This document shows positions 1-12,925 of a stretch of DNA of 62,000 nt, one piece after another; the stretch's first letter is position 1, and each line of letters starts with the position of its first letter. Position numbers and translations under genes: made by a program. The DNA comes from Zygnema cylindricum. Its lineage: Eukaryota; Streptophyta; Zygnematophyceae; Zygnematales; Zygnemataceae. The notes beneath the pieces were generated by a model that worked only from the letters and a program-made list of their open reading frames with translations, was not told the origin of the DNA and ran no database searches. The stretch spans positions 1 through 62,000 of the forward strand of contig JBBHKE010001742.1 in the NCBI GenBank assembly GCA_037447655.1. The letters are read 5' to 3'.

Positions 1-205
1 TTTGTGACTGCCAACAATAAACGTTGTTTGTTACAAATATCTTTGTAAGCGCAAACTCAAATTTGTGTTAGAAACATGGTTTAGGGTTTTTTTTTAATTA
101 TATTTGTGAGCGTCAACAATATAAAGTTTTTGTTACCTCTATTGTTGTTAGCGACATTACAAAATTATGTTATAAACATGGTTCGGAGTTTATTTTACCT
201 TTTTT
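1..205. repeat. Satellite higher-order duplicate (pair with 1827-2030)
   Basis: This stretch is almost identical to 1827-2030. Both share the rare variants 'agcgacattacaaaattatg' and 'gtaagcgcaaactc'. The spacing of about 1.83 kb suggests a multi-dimer block was copied as a unit. Confidence 0.7.
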
Positions 206-2812
206 TGTGACCACGAACAGTAAATGTTGTTTGTTACAAATATCTTTGTTAGCTAAAACAAAAATTTGTATTAGAAACATGGTTTAGGGCTTTTTTTAAC
301 TATTTTTGTGAGCGTTAACAATATAAAGTGTTTGTTACCACTATTTTTGTTAGCGCAAACACAAACTTGTGTTATAAACATGGTTCTAAGTTTATTTTAC
401 CTCTTTTTGTGACTGCAAGAAATAAACGTTGTTTGTTACAAATGTCTTTGTTAGCGCAAACTCAAATTTGTATTAGAAGCATGGTTTAGGGCTTTTTTTA
501 ACTATTTTAATGAGCGTTAACAAGATAAAGTGTTTTATACCACTATTGTTGTTAGCGCAAACATAAACTTGTGTTATAAACATGGTTCGGAGTGATTTTT
601 TTCTCTTTTTGTGACCGCAAACAATAAACGTTGTTTGTTACAAATGTCTTTGTTAGCGCAATCTCAAATTTGTGTTAGAAGCATGGTTTAGGGTTTATTT
701 TAACTATTTTTGTGAGCATTAACAATATAAAGTGATTGTTACCACTATTGTTGTTAGCGCAATTTCAAAATTGTGTTATAAACATGGTTCGGAGTTTATT
801 TTACCTCTTTTTTTGTGACCACGAACAATAAATGTTGTTTGTTACAAATATCCGTGTTAGCGCAAACTCAAATTTGTTTAAGAAACATGGTTTAGGGCTT
901 TTTTTAACTATTTTTGTGAGCATTAACAATATAAAGTGTTTGTTACCACTATTCTTGTTAGCGAAAACACAAACTTGTGTTATAAACATGGTTCAGAGTT
1001 TATTTTACCTCTTTTTGTGACCGCAAGAAATAAACGTTGTTTGTTACAAATGTCTTTGTTAGCGCAAACTCAAATTTGTGTTAGAAGCATGGTTTAGAAC
1101 TTTTTTTAACTATTTTTGTGAGCGTTAACAATATAAAGTGTTTGTTACCACTATTGTTGTTAGCGCAAACACAAACTTGTGTTATAAATATGGTTTGGAG
1201 TGAATTTTTTCTCTTTTTGTGACCGCCAACAATAAAAGTTGTTTGTTACAAATATCTTTGTAAGCGCAAACTCAAATTTGTGTTAGAAACATTGTTTATG
1301 GCTTTTTTTAACTATTTTTGTGAGCGTTAACAATATAAAGTGTTTGTTACCACTATTGTTGTTAGCGCAAACACAAACTTGTGTTATAAACATGGTTCTA
1401 AGTTTATTTTACCTCTGTTTGTGACCGCAAGAAATAAACGTTGTTTGTTACAAATATCTTTGTTAACGCAAACTCAAATTTGTATTAGAAGCATGGTTTA
1501 GGGCTTTTTTTAACTATTTTTGTGAGCGTTCACAAGATAAAGTGTTTGATAGCACTTTTGTTGTTAGCACAAACACAAACTTGTGTTATTAACATGGCTT
1601 CAGAGTTTATTTTACCTCTTTCTGTGACCGCAAACAATAAATGTTGTTTGTTACAAATGTCTTTGTTAGCGCAAACTCATATTTGTGTAAGAAACATTGT
1701 TTAGTTTTATTTTTACTATTTTTGTGACCGTTAACAATATAAAGTGTTTGTTACCACTATTGTTGTTAGCGCAAACACAAACTTGTGTTATAAACATGGT
1801 TTGGAGTGAATTTTTTCTCTTTTTGTGACTGCCAACAATAAACGTTGTTTGTTACAAATATCTTTGTAAGCGCAAACTCAAATTTGTGTTAGAAACATGG
1901 TTTAGGGTTTTTTTTTAATTATATTTGTGAGCGTCAACAATATAAAGTGTTTGTTACCTCTATTGTTGTTAGCGACATTACAAAATTATGTTATAAACAT
2001 GGTTCGGAGTTTATTTTACCTCTTTTTGTGACCACTAACAATAAATGTTCTTTGATAGCGAAAACTCAAATTTGTATTAGAAACATGGTTTAGGGCTTTT
2101 TTTAACTATTTTTGTGAGCGTTAACAATATAAAGTGTTTGTTACCACTATTGTTGTTAGCGCAAACACAAACTTGTGTTATAAACATGGTTCGTAGTTTA
2201 TTTTACCTCTTTTTGTGACCGCAAACAATAAACGTTGTTTGTTACAAATGTCTTTGTTAGCGCAAACTCAAATTTGTGTTAGAAGCATGGTTTAGGGTTT
2301 TTTTTAACTATTTTTGTGAGCATTAACAATATAAAGTGTTTGTTACCACTATTGTTGTTAGCGCAAACACAAACTTGTGTTATAAACATGGTTTTAGAGT
2401 TTATTTTACCTTTTTCTGTGACCGCGAACAATAAACGTTGTTTGTTACAAATGTCTTTGTTACCGCGAACTCAAATTTGTATTAGAAGCATGGTTTAGGG
2501 TTTTATTTTAACTATTTTTGTGAGCATTAACAATATAAAGTGTTTGCTACCACTATTGTTGTTAGCGCAAACACAAACTTGTGTTATTAACATGGTTCGT
2601 TGTTTATTTTACCTCTTTTTGTGACCGCAAGAAATAAATGTTGTTTGTTACAAATGTCTTTGTTAGCGCAAACTCAAATTTGTGTTAGATGCAAGGTTTA
2701 TGGCTTTTTTAACTATTTTTTTGAGCGTTCACAATATAAAGTGTTTGTTACCTCTATTGTTGTTAGTGCAATTACAAAATTGTGTTATAAACATTGTCCG
2801 GAGTTAATTTTG
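1..2812. repeat. Dimeric ~200 bp satellite, block 1
   Basis: Tandem array of a ~200 bp unit made of two related ~100 bp monomers. Monomer A carries AACACAAACTTGTGTT followed by ATAAACATGGTTCGGAG. Monomer B carries AACTCAAATTTGTGTT followed by AGAAACATGGTTTAGGG. Both share TTTGTTAC, TTGTTAGCGCAAAC and TTTTTGTGA at equivalent positions. Copies are diverged but in register. One B monomer near 2040-2060 is shortened. Short open frames crossing it arise because the repeat has few stops, and I do not call them genes. The array stops at about 2812, where copia sequence begins within an A monomer. Confidence 0.95.
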
Positions 2813-2932
2813 GTGCAAATCTCCTCTTGCTGTTACGGTGGTCAAACATAGTCAACCGTGTGCAGGACTTGCCGGACTCAAGGTGGATATGGAACTCAGT
2901 GGAAAGGATGATACTCGTTCGGGAGAATATGA

Positions 2933-3147
2933 TTGAGATCCGAAGGGGAGGAAAAAGTGGCCAAGGTTTGGCAACTTCGACTGATTGGAGGAACAAGGAT
3001 TCTCGGAATCCAGTCGGAAACTATGGGTGACAGGAGCAAAAAAATCAGGCCGGCGAGTTTGGGCCAAGGGCTCCCAAAGATTTATGTTATTTTTGCAAGA
3101 AACCGGGGCACTGTATGGCAGAGTGCACTAAGCTAACCGAGCTTTAG
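2933..3147 (+). pseudogene. gag: Copia-1 gag fragment with CCHC zinc knuckle
   Basis: C-terminal remnant of a copia nucleocapsid-type Gag, which binds RNA in the virus-like particle. A CX2CX4HX4C knuckle is readable at about 3085-3126 in the frame of the following protease. An in-frame TAG at 3145-3147 cuts it off from the protease. Upstream of about 3060 the frame changes and several stops appear, so only a scrap of Gag is left. The N-terminal UBN2-type domain is absent. Confidence 0.7.
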
Positions 3148-3198
3148 TTAAAGGAGGGGCAGACCGGTGGTACCTCGAGAGGAAAGAAAAAGGCCCTT

Positions 3199-3444
3199 GT
3201 GACACAGGTAGATGAGGCGGAATTCGAGGACGAGGACGATGAGCTCCTTTTGGATGAGGAGTTGGAGGCGAAAAAAGAGGTCGAAATTCCACGAAGGCAG
3301 AAATGTGCTTACGGTGGATTGAAAGGTGAAGCAGGCTGGATTATAGATTCAGGTGCCTCCATGCACATGTGTAAGGATAGGCACCTGTTCACTAAGATAA
3401 GAAAGATTCCCACCATAGAGATAGAGTACGGGGATGGAGGATAG
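3199..3444 (+). pseudogene. Copia-1 aspartic protease fragment
   Basis: An acidic linker precedes the retropepsin-like active site DSGAS, in the context WIIDSGASMHMC, about 50 residues into the open segment. This is the usual copia protease signature that cleaves the Gag-Pol polyprotein. The frame (same as the CCHC knuckle) ends at 3444. The next domain lies in another frame starting at about 3474, so a frameshift separates protease from integrase. Confidence 0.75.
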
Positions 3445-3473
3445 TCAGCTCTACTCTTGTAGGATCGGTAGAT

Positions 3474-4532
3474 ATGAAAGTGTTAGTAGAAGGAAAGACA
3501 TCTATATTAACATTCTCTGATGTATTGTTTTATTCCGGAGCTGAACAAAAACCTTATCTCTACATCTGTATAGATGATAAGGGTTTTTTAACTAGCACTA
3601 GGGAAGGAGTCTTTATTGCTAGTTTTGAGGAGGATGTCTATTTCATTGCTGAGAAAGGTAGCCATGGGATGTTTAGGCTGATTTTAAGTAATGAAACAAA
3701 GAAACTTTATTATGCTGGTGTTCATGATATTATGATGTGGCATAAGAGGCTTGGGCATGTGAATCTAGATAAGTTAAGAGAGATGAAAAAGATGGGAGTG
3801 GTGGAAGGGATTAAGTTCAGTGAGAGTGATAATATAAGTGATTGTAGTGGATGTGCTCAAGGTAAAGCACACAGATTACCCTTTCCTAAAACAACCACCT
3901 ATAAGGGAGAAAAAATTCTAGATCTAGTACACACAGATATTTGGGGACCGGCTAAAGTGCCCTCACCGGGGGGGAAGAGATTTATGATGACTATCACTGA
4001 TGATTGGTCTCGGTATTCCCGGGTGTATTTTTTGAAAAACAAGTCTGAAGCTCAGGATTGTATTAGACAATATAAAGCATGGAGCGAAAAACTCCATGAA
4101 ACTCCAATCAAGAGAATAAGGAGTGACAATGGTGGAGAGTATACTTCTAACCAGTTTGAGGATTTTTTGAGGGAAGATGGGGTCCAACACCAAAAAACAG
4201 TTCCAGAAAACCCGGAACAGAATGGGGTAGCCGAAAGGTTAAATAGAACACTAAGTGATAGTGCTAGAAGTATGTTGTCAGATAAGAAGATAGGAAAAAG
4301 GTATTGGGCAGAAGCAATGAACTGTGCTAATTACCTCAAAAATAGAGTTTTTACTTCAGCTATAAAAGATCAAACACCTTATGAGAGATGGACAGGCTGG
4401 AAACCACACATATCTCACTTTAAGGTTTTCCGCAGTCAAGTATTCAGTCTAGATACAGATCGGTCTAATTGGAAGCTAGATCTTAAAGGAAAAGCGGGAT
4501 ACTTATTAGGATATGATGAGGATGTTAAATGA
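3474..4532 (+). pseudogene. Copia-1 integrase (GAG-pre-integrase + rve)
   Basis: Best-preserved domain of the element, 352 codons. It starts with a GAG-pre-integrase region holding the zinc-binding HHCC pattern (WHKRLGH at about residues 89-95, then CSGC). The retroviral integrase core follows, with all three catalytic acidic residues visible: D in HTDIWGP, D in RSDNGGEY and E in PEQNGVAERLNRT. The start is only the first ATG after the frameshift; the natural protein would be part of a polyprotein. A TGA at 4530 ends the frame where the related copia-4 copy has an arginine codon (KRYRV), and downstream sequence continues in the same frame. Confidence 0.88.
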
Positions 4533-4748
4533 TATAGAGTTTATGATCTAAAAAGGGAAGATATAATCTTAGTAAAGCATATAGTAGTTATGGATGAAGG
4601 AAAGTCTGTGCATCTCTTCAAATATACAAAGTCAATAAAAATCAGATTTGAGTGAAAAAATTCCGATGACTTTGAGCTTCCTACCTATCTAGGTTTAAGA
4701 GAAGATGACATTCTTGCAGGTACAAATTAGACCGAAAAGGACTCGAAT

Positions 4749-6134
4749 GTGGAAACTCCAGTGACAACTCTACCTGAAGCAGAAGACATGGTCGAAATCG
4801 ATTCGGAATCAAAAGATAGGGGAGAAGCCGAGTTTGTTCGAAAGAATCCACGAGAACCATCTATTTTGGCCTCAGATTTTGAGGGGGGAAGGAGAAGTAG
4901 CAAAAGACTGCAAGAAAAACAGGTTAATAACAAGGTAACTAAACTATCTCATCAAGATGAACCTCAAACTTTTGGAGAGGCGATGATTTGTCCAGAAAGA
5001 AATCGGTGGAAGAAAGCCATCAATGAGGAGATGGCCTCAATTATGGCAGCCGATACTTAGGAGCTGGTGGATTCTCCACCTAACGGAAAACCAATCGGTT
5101 GTAAGTGGGTTTTCAAATTAAAACTGAACCCATATAACACAATCGAGCGCTACAAGGTCCGACTAGTGGCAAAGGGATTTACACAAAATGAGGGAATTGA
5201 CTACAAGGAAACCTTTGCCCCGGTGGTCAGATTTCCCTCCGTCCCCATACTTCTTAGTCTGGCAGCAGCGGAAGACATGGTAGTGCACCAGATGGAGATC
5301 AAGACAGCCTTTTTGCATGGAGAATTGGAAGAGGAGATCTTCATGCGAGAACCCGAAGGGTTTGTGGAGGAAAGAGAGGAGAGTAAGGTATGCCGGCTGA
5401 TTAAATCTCTTTATGGTTTGAAACAGGCGCCTCGACAGTGGAAAAAAAAGCTAGATGAGTTTATTAATGGTCAAGGATATATCTAGATCAGCTCAGATCA
5501 CTCAATCTAGGTTTTCGAAGATGAGGAAGGTTTTATTTTTATTGCAATTTATGTTGATGATTTGCTTGTTTTAAGTAAATGAATGGAAAAAATTAATAAA
5601 CTGAAAATCGATTTAAAAGGAAGATTTGAGATGAAGGATATAGGAGAAGCAAGGTATATTTTGGGAATTAAGGTAGAGAGAGACAGAGATAGAAAGATAA
5701 TAAGATTAACTCAAAAAGAGGCCATTGGAAACATGTTAGAAAAATTCCAAATGGACAAGGCTAATAGGTTTACCACTCCTACGGAATTAAAGAAGGGAAG
5801 TGAGGGGAGTGAGGAAGAGGGAGTTATAATCTTAGATGATGAGGAAGGCCTCGAAAAGAAAAGATTTATGCAGACCATCCCTTATAGACTAGTAGTGGGC
5901 AGCCTAATATATTTTATGAATTGTACCCGTCCGGACATAGCCGCAGCTGTACGAGTACTAAGTAGGAGTGTGAATGCTCCCACTAAAAAAGATTGGGAGG
6001 CAGCTAAGAGAGTCGTTAGATATCTCATAGGAACTAGGGATCTATGGTTGCATTTGGGTGGGAACAATACTGACATCACCACTTGGAGTGATGCCAGCTA
6101 TGGGGATGCTCCTATCAGGAGATGCACATCTTGA
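4749..6134 (+). pseudogene. Copia-1 reverse transcriptase (RVT_2), multiple stops
   Basis: Covers the acidic linker and the RVT_2 domain. Recognisable pieces are the W..A..EE start, IGCKWVFKLK, YKVRLVAKGF, the catalytic-D region QMEIKTAFLHGELEEEI, SLYGLKQAPRQW and the active-site box YVDD at 5550-5561. In-frame stops occur at 5058 (TAG where W is usual), 5484, about 5505, 5580 and 6132. The connection region with VVGSLIYFMNCTRPDI and WSDASYGD lies at the end. All pieces share one frame, so this is decay by point mutation rather than rearrangement. Confidence 0.88.
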
Positions 6135-6146
6135 TATGTATTGTAA

Positions 6147-6545
6147 GTGGGTGATGGGGCTTGCTGCTGGAGGAGCAAGCAGCAAAAGGTTATTGCTCAG
6201 TCCACCATGGAGGCTGAGTACATGGCTTCTTGCTCTGCTATAAAAGAATTAATGTGGGTCAAGTCTTTGCTTGGTGAGCTTGGTCATCTTAAGAGTGGTG
6301 TTCAAAAAGTGTTTTGTGATAATCAGGCTGCCATTGCCGTTTCTGCCAATCCTAAACATCATTTTAAAGCCAAACATATGGACATTAGACTCAGCTTTGT
6401 TAGAGAGAAAGTAGAAAATAAAATAATCATTTTAGAGTACCGACCAGATAGTGAGATGGTAGCTGATATGATGACCAAACCTTTGCCTTCCCCTAAGCTA
6501 ATTTTCTGCAGGGAGAAGTGTGGTCTGAAATTAAAGATTGACTAG
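6147..6545 (+). pseudogene. Copia-1 RNase H and pol C-terminus
   Basis: Copia-type RNase H: SKQQKVIAQSTMEAEYMA with the catalytic E, CDNQAAIAV with a catalytic D, then HHFKAKHMDIRLSFVREKV and MVADMMTKPLPSPK, the usual C-terminal signature. It is in the same frame as the RT, separated only by a TGA near 6132. The frame ends at 6545, a few bases before the polypurine tract, as expected for a copia element. Confidence 0.88.
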
Positions 6546-6551
6546 AAAATC

Positions 6552-6558
6552 AGGGGAG
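6552..6558 (+). other. Copia-1 polypurine tract
   Basis: AGGGGAG immediately precedes the TGTAGAAATT start of the 3' LTR. This is the expected plus-strand primer position. Confidence 0.75.
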
Positions 6559-7608
6559 TGTAGAAATTAATGGTTTTAAAAGTAACTTCTAGGTCTGAAT
6601 AGAAATAAAGAAGCCGAGGCAGTCTACCTCTAACTTCTCTCTCCAACTCTCAAACTTGTCGCAGTCACTGAGAAATTGGAGAGGAAGCTAGAGCCATGGC
6701 TACCTAGGCTATCCTGAGGTTTACGGGAAATTTATATTAGTAAGGGGATTATTTACTAAAAGGTATGTGCCGGCCACAGGATTTGATCCTGGTACCTGCC
6801 GGCCGACAGATACTAGATAGCCGGTAGCCTTAGCCGTTAAGTCTAGAAGTAGTCTTACGCATTATATAGTACGATAACTAATTAAACATTAATTCGTAGG
6901 ATAAATCATTTAACTATAATGGTTAACGGGATACATAGATCTGGTAGTGTAAAAGTACGAATTGCGGTACGGATAAGAAATCAATACCGCGCATTGATTT
7001 CGTAAGCGAAACAAATAAAGCGCATGTATTTATTACGGCTACGATCAAATGTGAATTTAATCAGACGGCCGCAATTAGGGCCGAGATCTTAGAAGAAAAA
7101 TCCGGCGGTTTGTGGGCATCGCCACATTGAATGACACGTAGAGAAATTACATTGGATCGTGGTATCTCCGGAGATTACGGCACCAAATCTGGATATGACA
7201 TGTGTCGACATTAAGGCCATGTTGTACAGTTTCCGTACATAAAGTACACCGGCGACTGTACTTTTATGTACGGAGGAGAAATCTGATTGGTTTCGTACAT
7301 CAGTAGATAGAGTCTGTGAGGGAGATAGGACTTAAAAAAATTAGGAGATAGGATCCTCTCTCCCAGAGAGCTTCTCTACAAAAGGTCAACTTTGATTCCC
7401 CATAACGTACTGCTCAGGGGAGCAAATTCAGAGATTCTTTTTGCTATCGACTCAGGGGGAGTCTTGCCTTCACAGGGGTGCAGGTGGTCAAAATTTTTGT
7501 CTGCCAAGGTGGCAGTTGTTTTTGCTGAAACACAAAGGGGTCAGGACTATCCTAGAGGCTTCTTGGAAGCTGTCCACTCTGAGGACTTATAGAGGTCTCA
7601 TAGTTTCA
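6559..7608 (+). repeat. Copia-1 3' LTR
   Basis: Starts TGTAGAAATT after the polypurine tract and ends TAGTTTCA before satellite sequence. It aligns by eye along its length with the solo LTRs at 58662-59897 and 44271-44918 and with the start at 61392: CTTGT-GCAGTCACTG near the front, then a tRNA-like module, a TGTACGG-rich part, and 'ctcaggggagcaaatt...gattctttttgct' near the end. No second LTR exists on the 5' side. Confidence 0.8.
6770..6850 (-). other. Antisense tRNA-like module in LTR
   Basis: On the minus strand this reads as a degenerate tRNA-like block: an A-box-like TTAACGGCTAAGGC, then a B-box-like GGATCAAATCC about 40 nt later, flanked by GCCGGC repeats that could pair. Equivalent modules sit at the same place in the other LTRs of this family. 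It is not a functional tRNA gene: stems are imperfect and I cannot assign an anticodon. Confidence 0.4.
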
Positions 7609-10600
7609 TTAGAAACATGGATTAGGGTCTTTTTTAATTATTTTTTTGTGCATTAACAATATAAAGTGTTTGTTACCACTTTTGTTGTTAGCGCAAACAC
7701 AAACTTGTGTTATAAACATGGTTTGGATATTATTTTACCTCTTTTTGTTACCACGAACAATAAACATTGTTTGTTACAAATATCTTTGTTAGCGCAAACT
7801 CAAATTTGTGTTACAAACATGGATTAGGGTCTTTTTTAACTATTTTTGTGAGCGTTACAAATATAAAGTGTTTGTTACCACTATTGTTGTTATTGCAAAC
7901 ACAAAGTTGTGTTATAAACATAGTTCAGAGTTTATTTTACCTCTTTTTGTGACCGCGAACAATAAACGTTGTTTGTTATAAATATCTTTGTTAGCGCAAA
8001 CTCAAATATGTGTAACAAACATGGATTATGGTCTTTTTTAACTATTTTTGTGAGCATTAACAATATAAAGTGTTTGTTACCACTTTTGTTGTTAGCGCAA
8101 ACACAAACTTGTGTTATAAAAAAGGTTTGGAGTTTATTTTACCTCTTTTTGTGACCGCGGTTGTTTTTATCGTAAACACAAACTTGTGTTATAAACATGG
8201 TTTTGAGTATGTTTTACCTCTTTTTGTGACCGCGATCAATAAACGTTGTTTGTTACAAATATCTTTGTTAGCGAAAACTCAAATTTGTGTTATAAACATG
8301 GTTTAGGGTCTTTTTTAACTATTTTTGTGAGCGTTAACAATATAAAGTGTGTGTTACCACTATTTATGTTATCGCAAACACAAACATGTGTTATAAACAT
8401 GGTTTTGAGTATGTTTACCTCTTTTTTTGACCGCGAACAATAAACGTTGTTTGTTACAAATATTTTTGTTAGCGTAAACTCAAATTTGTGTTACAAACAT
8501 GGTTTAGGGTCTTTTTAAACTATTTTTGTGAGCGTTAACAATTAAAAGTGTTTGTTACCATTATTGTTGTTAGCGCAAACACAAACTTGTGTTATAAACA
8601 TGGTTTAGAGTTAATTTACCTCATTTTGTGACCGCGATTAATAAACGTTGTTTGTCACAAATATCTTTGTTAGCCCAAACTCAAATTTGTGTTACAAACA
8701 TGGTAAAGGGTTTTTTTTAACTATTTTTGTGAGCATTAACAATATAAAGTGTTTGTTACCACTATTGTTGTTAGCGCAAACACAAACTTGTGTTATAAAC
8801 ATGGTTCAGAGTTTATTTTACCTCTTTTTGTTACCGTAAGAAATAAACATTGTTTGTTGTTAGCGCAAACTCATATATGTGTTAGAAGCATGGTTTAGGG
8901 TTTTTTTTTACTATTTTTTTGAGCATTAACAATATAAAGTGTTTGTTACCACTACTGTTGTTAGCGCAAACGCAAACTTGTGTTATAAACATGGTTCGGA
9001 GTGAATTTTATCACTTTTTGTGACCGCCAATAATAAACGTTGGTTGTTACAAATATCTTTGTAAGTGCAAACTCAAATTTGTGTTAGAAACATGGTTTAG
9101 GATTTTTTTTTAATCATATTTGTGAGCGTCAATAATATAAAGTGTTGGTTACCTCTATTGTTGTTAGCGCAATTACAAAATTGTGTTATAAACATGGTTC
9201 GGAGTTTATTTTACCTCTTTTTGTGACCATGAACAATTAATGTTGTTTGTTATAAATATCTTTGTAAGCGCAAACTCAAATTTGTGTTAAAAACATGGTT
9301 CAGGGTTTTTTTTTATGATATTTGTGAGCGTCAACAATATAAAGTGTTTGTTACCTCTTTTGTTGTTAGCGCAATTACAAAATTGTGTTATAAACATGGT
9401 TCGAAGTTTATTTGCCTCTTTTCGTGACCACGAACAATAAATGTTGTTTGTTACAAATATGTTTGTTAGCGCAAACTCAAATTTGTACTAGAAACATGGT
9501 TTAGGGCTTTTTTTAACTATTTTTGTGAGCGTTAACAATATATAGTGTTTGTTACCACTATTGTTGTTAGCGCAAACACAAACTTGTGTTATAAACATGG
9601 TTCGGAGTTTATTTTACCTCTCTTTGTGACCGCAAGAAATAAACGTTGTTTGTTACAAATATCTTTGTTAGCGCAAACTCATATTTGTGATAGAAGCATG
9701 GTTTAGGGTTTTTTTGTAACTATTTTTTTTGAGCATTAACAATATAAAGTGTTTGTTACCACTATTGGTCTTAGCGAAACACAAACTTGTGTTATTAACA
9801 TGGTTTGGAGTTTGTTTTACCTCTTTTTGTGACCGCAAGAAATAAACGTTGTTTGTTACAAATATCTTTGTTAGGGCAATCTCAAATTTGTGTTAGAAAC
9901 ATGGTTTAGGGTTTTTTTTAACAATTTTTGTGAGCGTTCACAATATAAAGTGTTTGATAGCAATATTGTTGTTAGCGCAAACACAAACTTGTGTTATAAA
10001 CATGGTTCGGAGTGAATTTTTTCTCTTTTTGTGACCGCCAACAATAAACGTTGTTTGTTACAAATATCTTTGTAAGCGCAAACTCAAATTTGTGTTAGAA
10101 ACATGGTTTAGGGTTTTTTTTTAATTATATTTGTGAGCGTCAACAATATAAAGTGTTTGTTACCACTATTGTTGTTAGCGCAATCACAAACTTGTGTTAT
10201 AAACATGGTTCGTAGTTTATTTTACCTCTTTCTCTGACCGCGAACAATAAACGTTGTTTGTTACAAATGTCTTTGTTAGCGCAAACTCAAATTTGTGTTA
10301 AAAGCATGGTTTAGGGTTTTTTTTAACTATTTTTGTGAGCATTAACAATATAAAGTGTTTGTTACCACTATTGTTGTTAGCGCAAACACAAACTTGTCTT
10401 ATAAACATGGTTCAGAGTTTATTTTACCACTTTTTGTGATCGCAAGAAATAAACGTTGTTTGTTACAAATGTCTTTGTTAGTGCAAACTCAAATTTGTGT
10501 TTAAAAGCATGGTTTAGGGCTTTTTTTAACTATTTTTGTGAGCGTTAACAATATATAGTGTTTGTTACCACTATTGTTGTTAGTGCAATTACAAACTTGT

Positions 10601-12439
10601 GTTACAATCATTTTCCAGAGTTAATTTTACCTCTTTTTGTGACCAAGAACAATAAACGTTGTTTGTTTCAAATATCTTTGTTAGGGCAAACTCAAATTTG
10701 TGTTACAAACATTGTTTAGGGTTTTTATTAACTATTTTTGTGAGCATTAACAATATAAAGTGTTTGTTACCACTATTGTTGTTAGCGTATACACAAACTT
10801 GTGTTATAAACATGGTTCGGAGTTTATTTTACCTCTTTTTCTGACCGCAAGAAATAAACGTTGTTTGTTACAAATATCTTTGTTAGCGCAAACTCAAATT
10901 TGTGTTAGAAACATGGTTTAGGGTTTTTTTTAACTATTTTTGTGAGCGTTCACAATATAAAGTGTTTGATAGCACTATTGTTGTTAGCGCATACACAAAC
11001 TTGTGTTATAAACATGGTTCGGAGTGAATTTTATCTCTTTTTGTGACCGCCAACAATAAACGTTGTTTGTTACAAATATCTTTGTAAGCGCAAACTCAAA
11101 TTTGTATTAGAAACATGGTTTAGGGTTTTTTTTAATTATATTCGTGAGCGTCAACAATATAAAGTGTTTGTTACCTCTATTGTTGTTAGCGCAATTACAA
11201 AATTGTGTTATAAACATGGTTCGGAGTTTATTTTACCTCTTTTTGTGACCACGAACAATAAATGTTGTTTGTTACAAATATCTTTGTTAGCGCAAACTCA
11301 AATTTGTATTAGAAACATGGTTTAGGGCTTTTTTTAACTATTTTTGTGAGCGTTAACAATATAAAATGTTTGTTACCACTATTGTTGTTAGCGCAAACAC
11401 AAACTTGTGTTATAAACATGGTTTGGAGTTTATTTTACCTCTTTTTGTGACCGCGAACAATAAACTTTGTTTGTTTCAAATATCTTTCTTAGCGCAAACT
11501 CATATATGTGTTAGAAACATGGTTTAGGGTTTTTTTTAACTATTTTTTTGAGCATTAACAATATAAAGTGTTTGTTACCACTACTGTTGTTAGCGCAAAC
11601 GCAAACTTGTGTTATAAACATGGTTCGGAGTGAGTTTTATCACTTTTTGTGACCGCCAATAATAAGCGTTGGTTGTTACAAATATCTTTGTAAGCGCAAA
11701 CTCAAATTTGTGTTAGAAACATGGTATAAGATTTTTTTTTAATCATATTTGTGAGCGTCAATAATATAAAGTGTTGGTTACCTCTATTGTTGTTAGCGCA
11801 ATTACAAAATTGTGTTATAAACATGGTTCGGAGTTTATTTTACCTTTTTTTGTGACCATGAACAATTAATGTTGTTTGTTACAAATATCTTTGTTAGCGA
11901 AAACTCTAATTTGTATTAGAAACATGGTTTAGGGTTATTTTTAACTATTTTTGTGATAATTAACAATTTAAAGTATTTCTTACCACTATTGTTGTTAGCG
12001 CAAACACAAACTTGTGTTATAAACATGGTTCGGAGTTTATTTTACCTCTTTTTGTGACCGCCAACAATAAACATTGTTTGTTATAAATATCTTTGTAAGC
12101 GCAAACTCAAATTTGTGTTAAATACATGGTTCAGGGTTTTTTTTTATTATATTTGTGAGCGTCAACAATATAAAGTGTTTGTTACCTCTATTGTTGTTAG
12201 TGCAATTACAAAATTGTGTTATAAACATGGTTCAAAGTTTATTTGCCTATTTTCGTGACCACGAACAATAAATGTTGTTTGTTACAAATATATTTGTTAG
12301 CGCAAACTCAAATTTGTACTAGAAACATGGTTTAGGGCTTTTTTTAACTATTTTTGTGAGCGTTAACAATATAAAGTGTTTCTTACCACTACTGTTGTTA
12401 GCACAAACACACACTTGTGTTATAAACATGGTTCGGAGT

Positions 12440-12925
12440 TTATTTTACCTCTTTTTGTGACCGCAAGAAATAAACGCTGTTTGTTACAAATAAATCTTTG
12501 TTAGCGCAATCTCAAATTTGTGTTAGTAACATGGTTTAGGGTTATTCTTAACTATTTTTGTGAGAAGTTACAATTTAAAGTATTTCTTACCACTATTGTT
12601 GTTAGCGCAGACACAAACTTGTGTTATGAACATGGTTCGGAGTGAATTTTATCTCTTTTTGTGACCGCAAGAAATAAACGTTGTTTGTTACAAATATCTT
12701 TGTTGGCGCAATCTCAAATTTGTGTTAAAAACATGGTTTAGGGTTTTTTTTTATTATATTTGTGAGCGTCATCAATATAAAGTGTTTGTACCTCTATTGT
12801 TTTTAGCGCAATTATAAAATTGTGTTATAAACATGGTTCGGAGTTTATTTTACCTCTTTTTGTGACCACGAATAATAAATGTTGTTTGTTACAAATATCT
12901 TTGTTTTCGCAAACTCAAATTTGTA
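12440..12925. repeat. Satellite higher-order variant, copy 1
   Basis: Shares with 14869-15355 the rare variants 'cgctgtttgttacaaataaatc', 'gagaagttacaatttaaag' and 'gcagacacaaac'. The two are about 2.43 kb apart and nearly identical, which marks a duplicated multi-dimer block. Confidence 0.75.

Larger units (their letters stand above)
2813..7608 (+). mobile_element. Copia-1: 5'-truncated Ty1/copia retrotransposon
   Basis: Remnant of an LTR retrotransposon inserted in the satellite. It keeps part of gag, the protease, integrase, reverse transcriptase and RNase H regions in the copia order (integrase before RT), a polypurine tract and a 3' LTR of about 1050 bp. The 5' LTR, PBS and N-terminal gag are missing. 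The left edge lies in an A monomer and the right edge in a B monomer, so the left side was lost with some satellite DNA. From 3474 onward pol stays in one frame but is broken by several stops. It is not autonomous now. Confidence 0.9.

Noticed and set aside
2813-6558. Premature stops as evidence of a variant genetic code or RNA editing
   Set aside because: TAG and TGA both occur, together with frameshifts and deletions, only in transposable elements. Ordinary decay is simpler.
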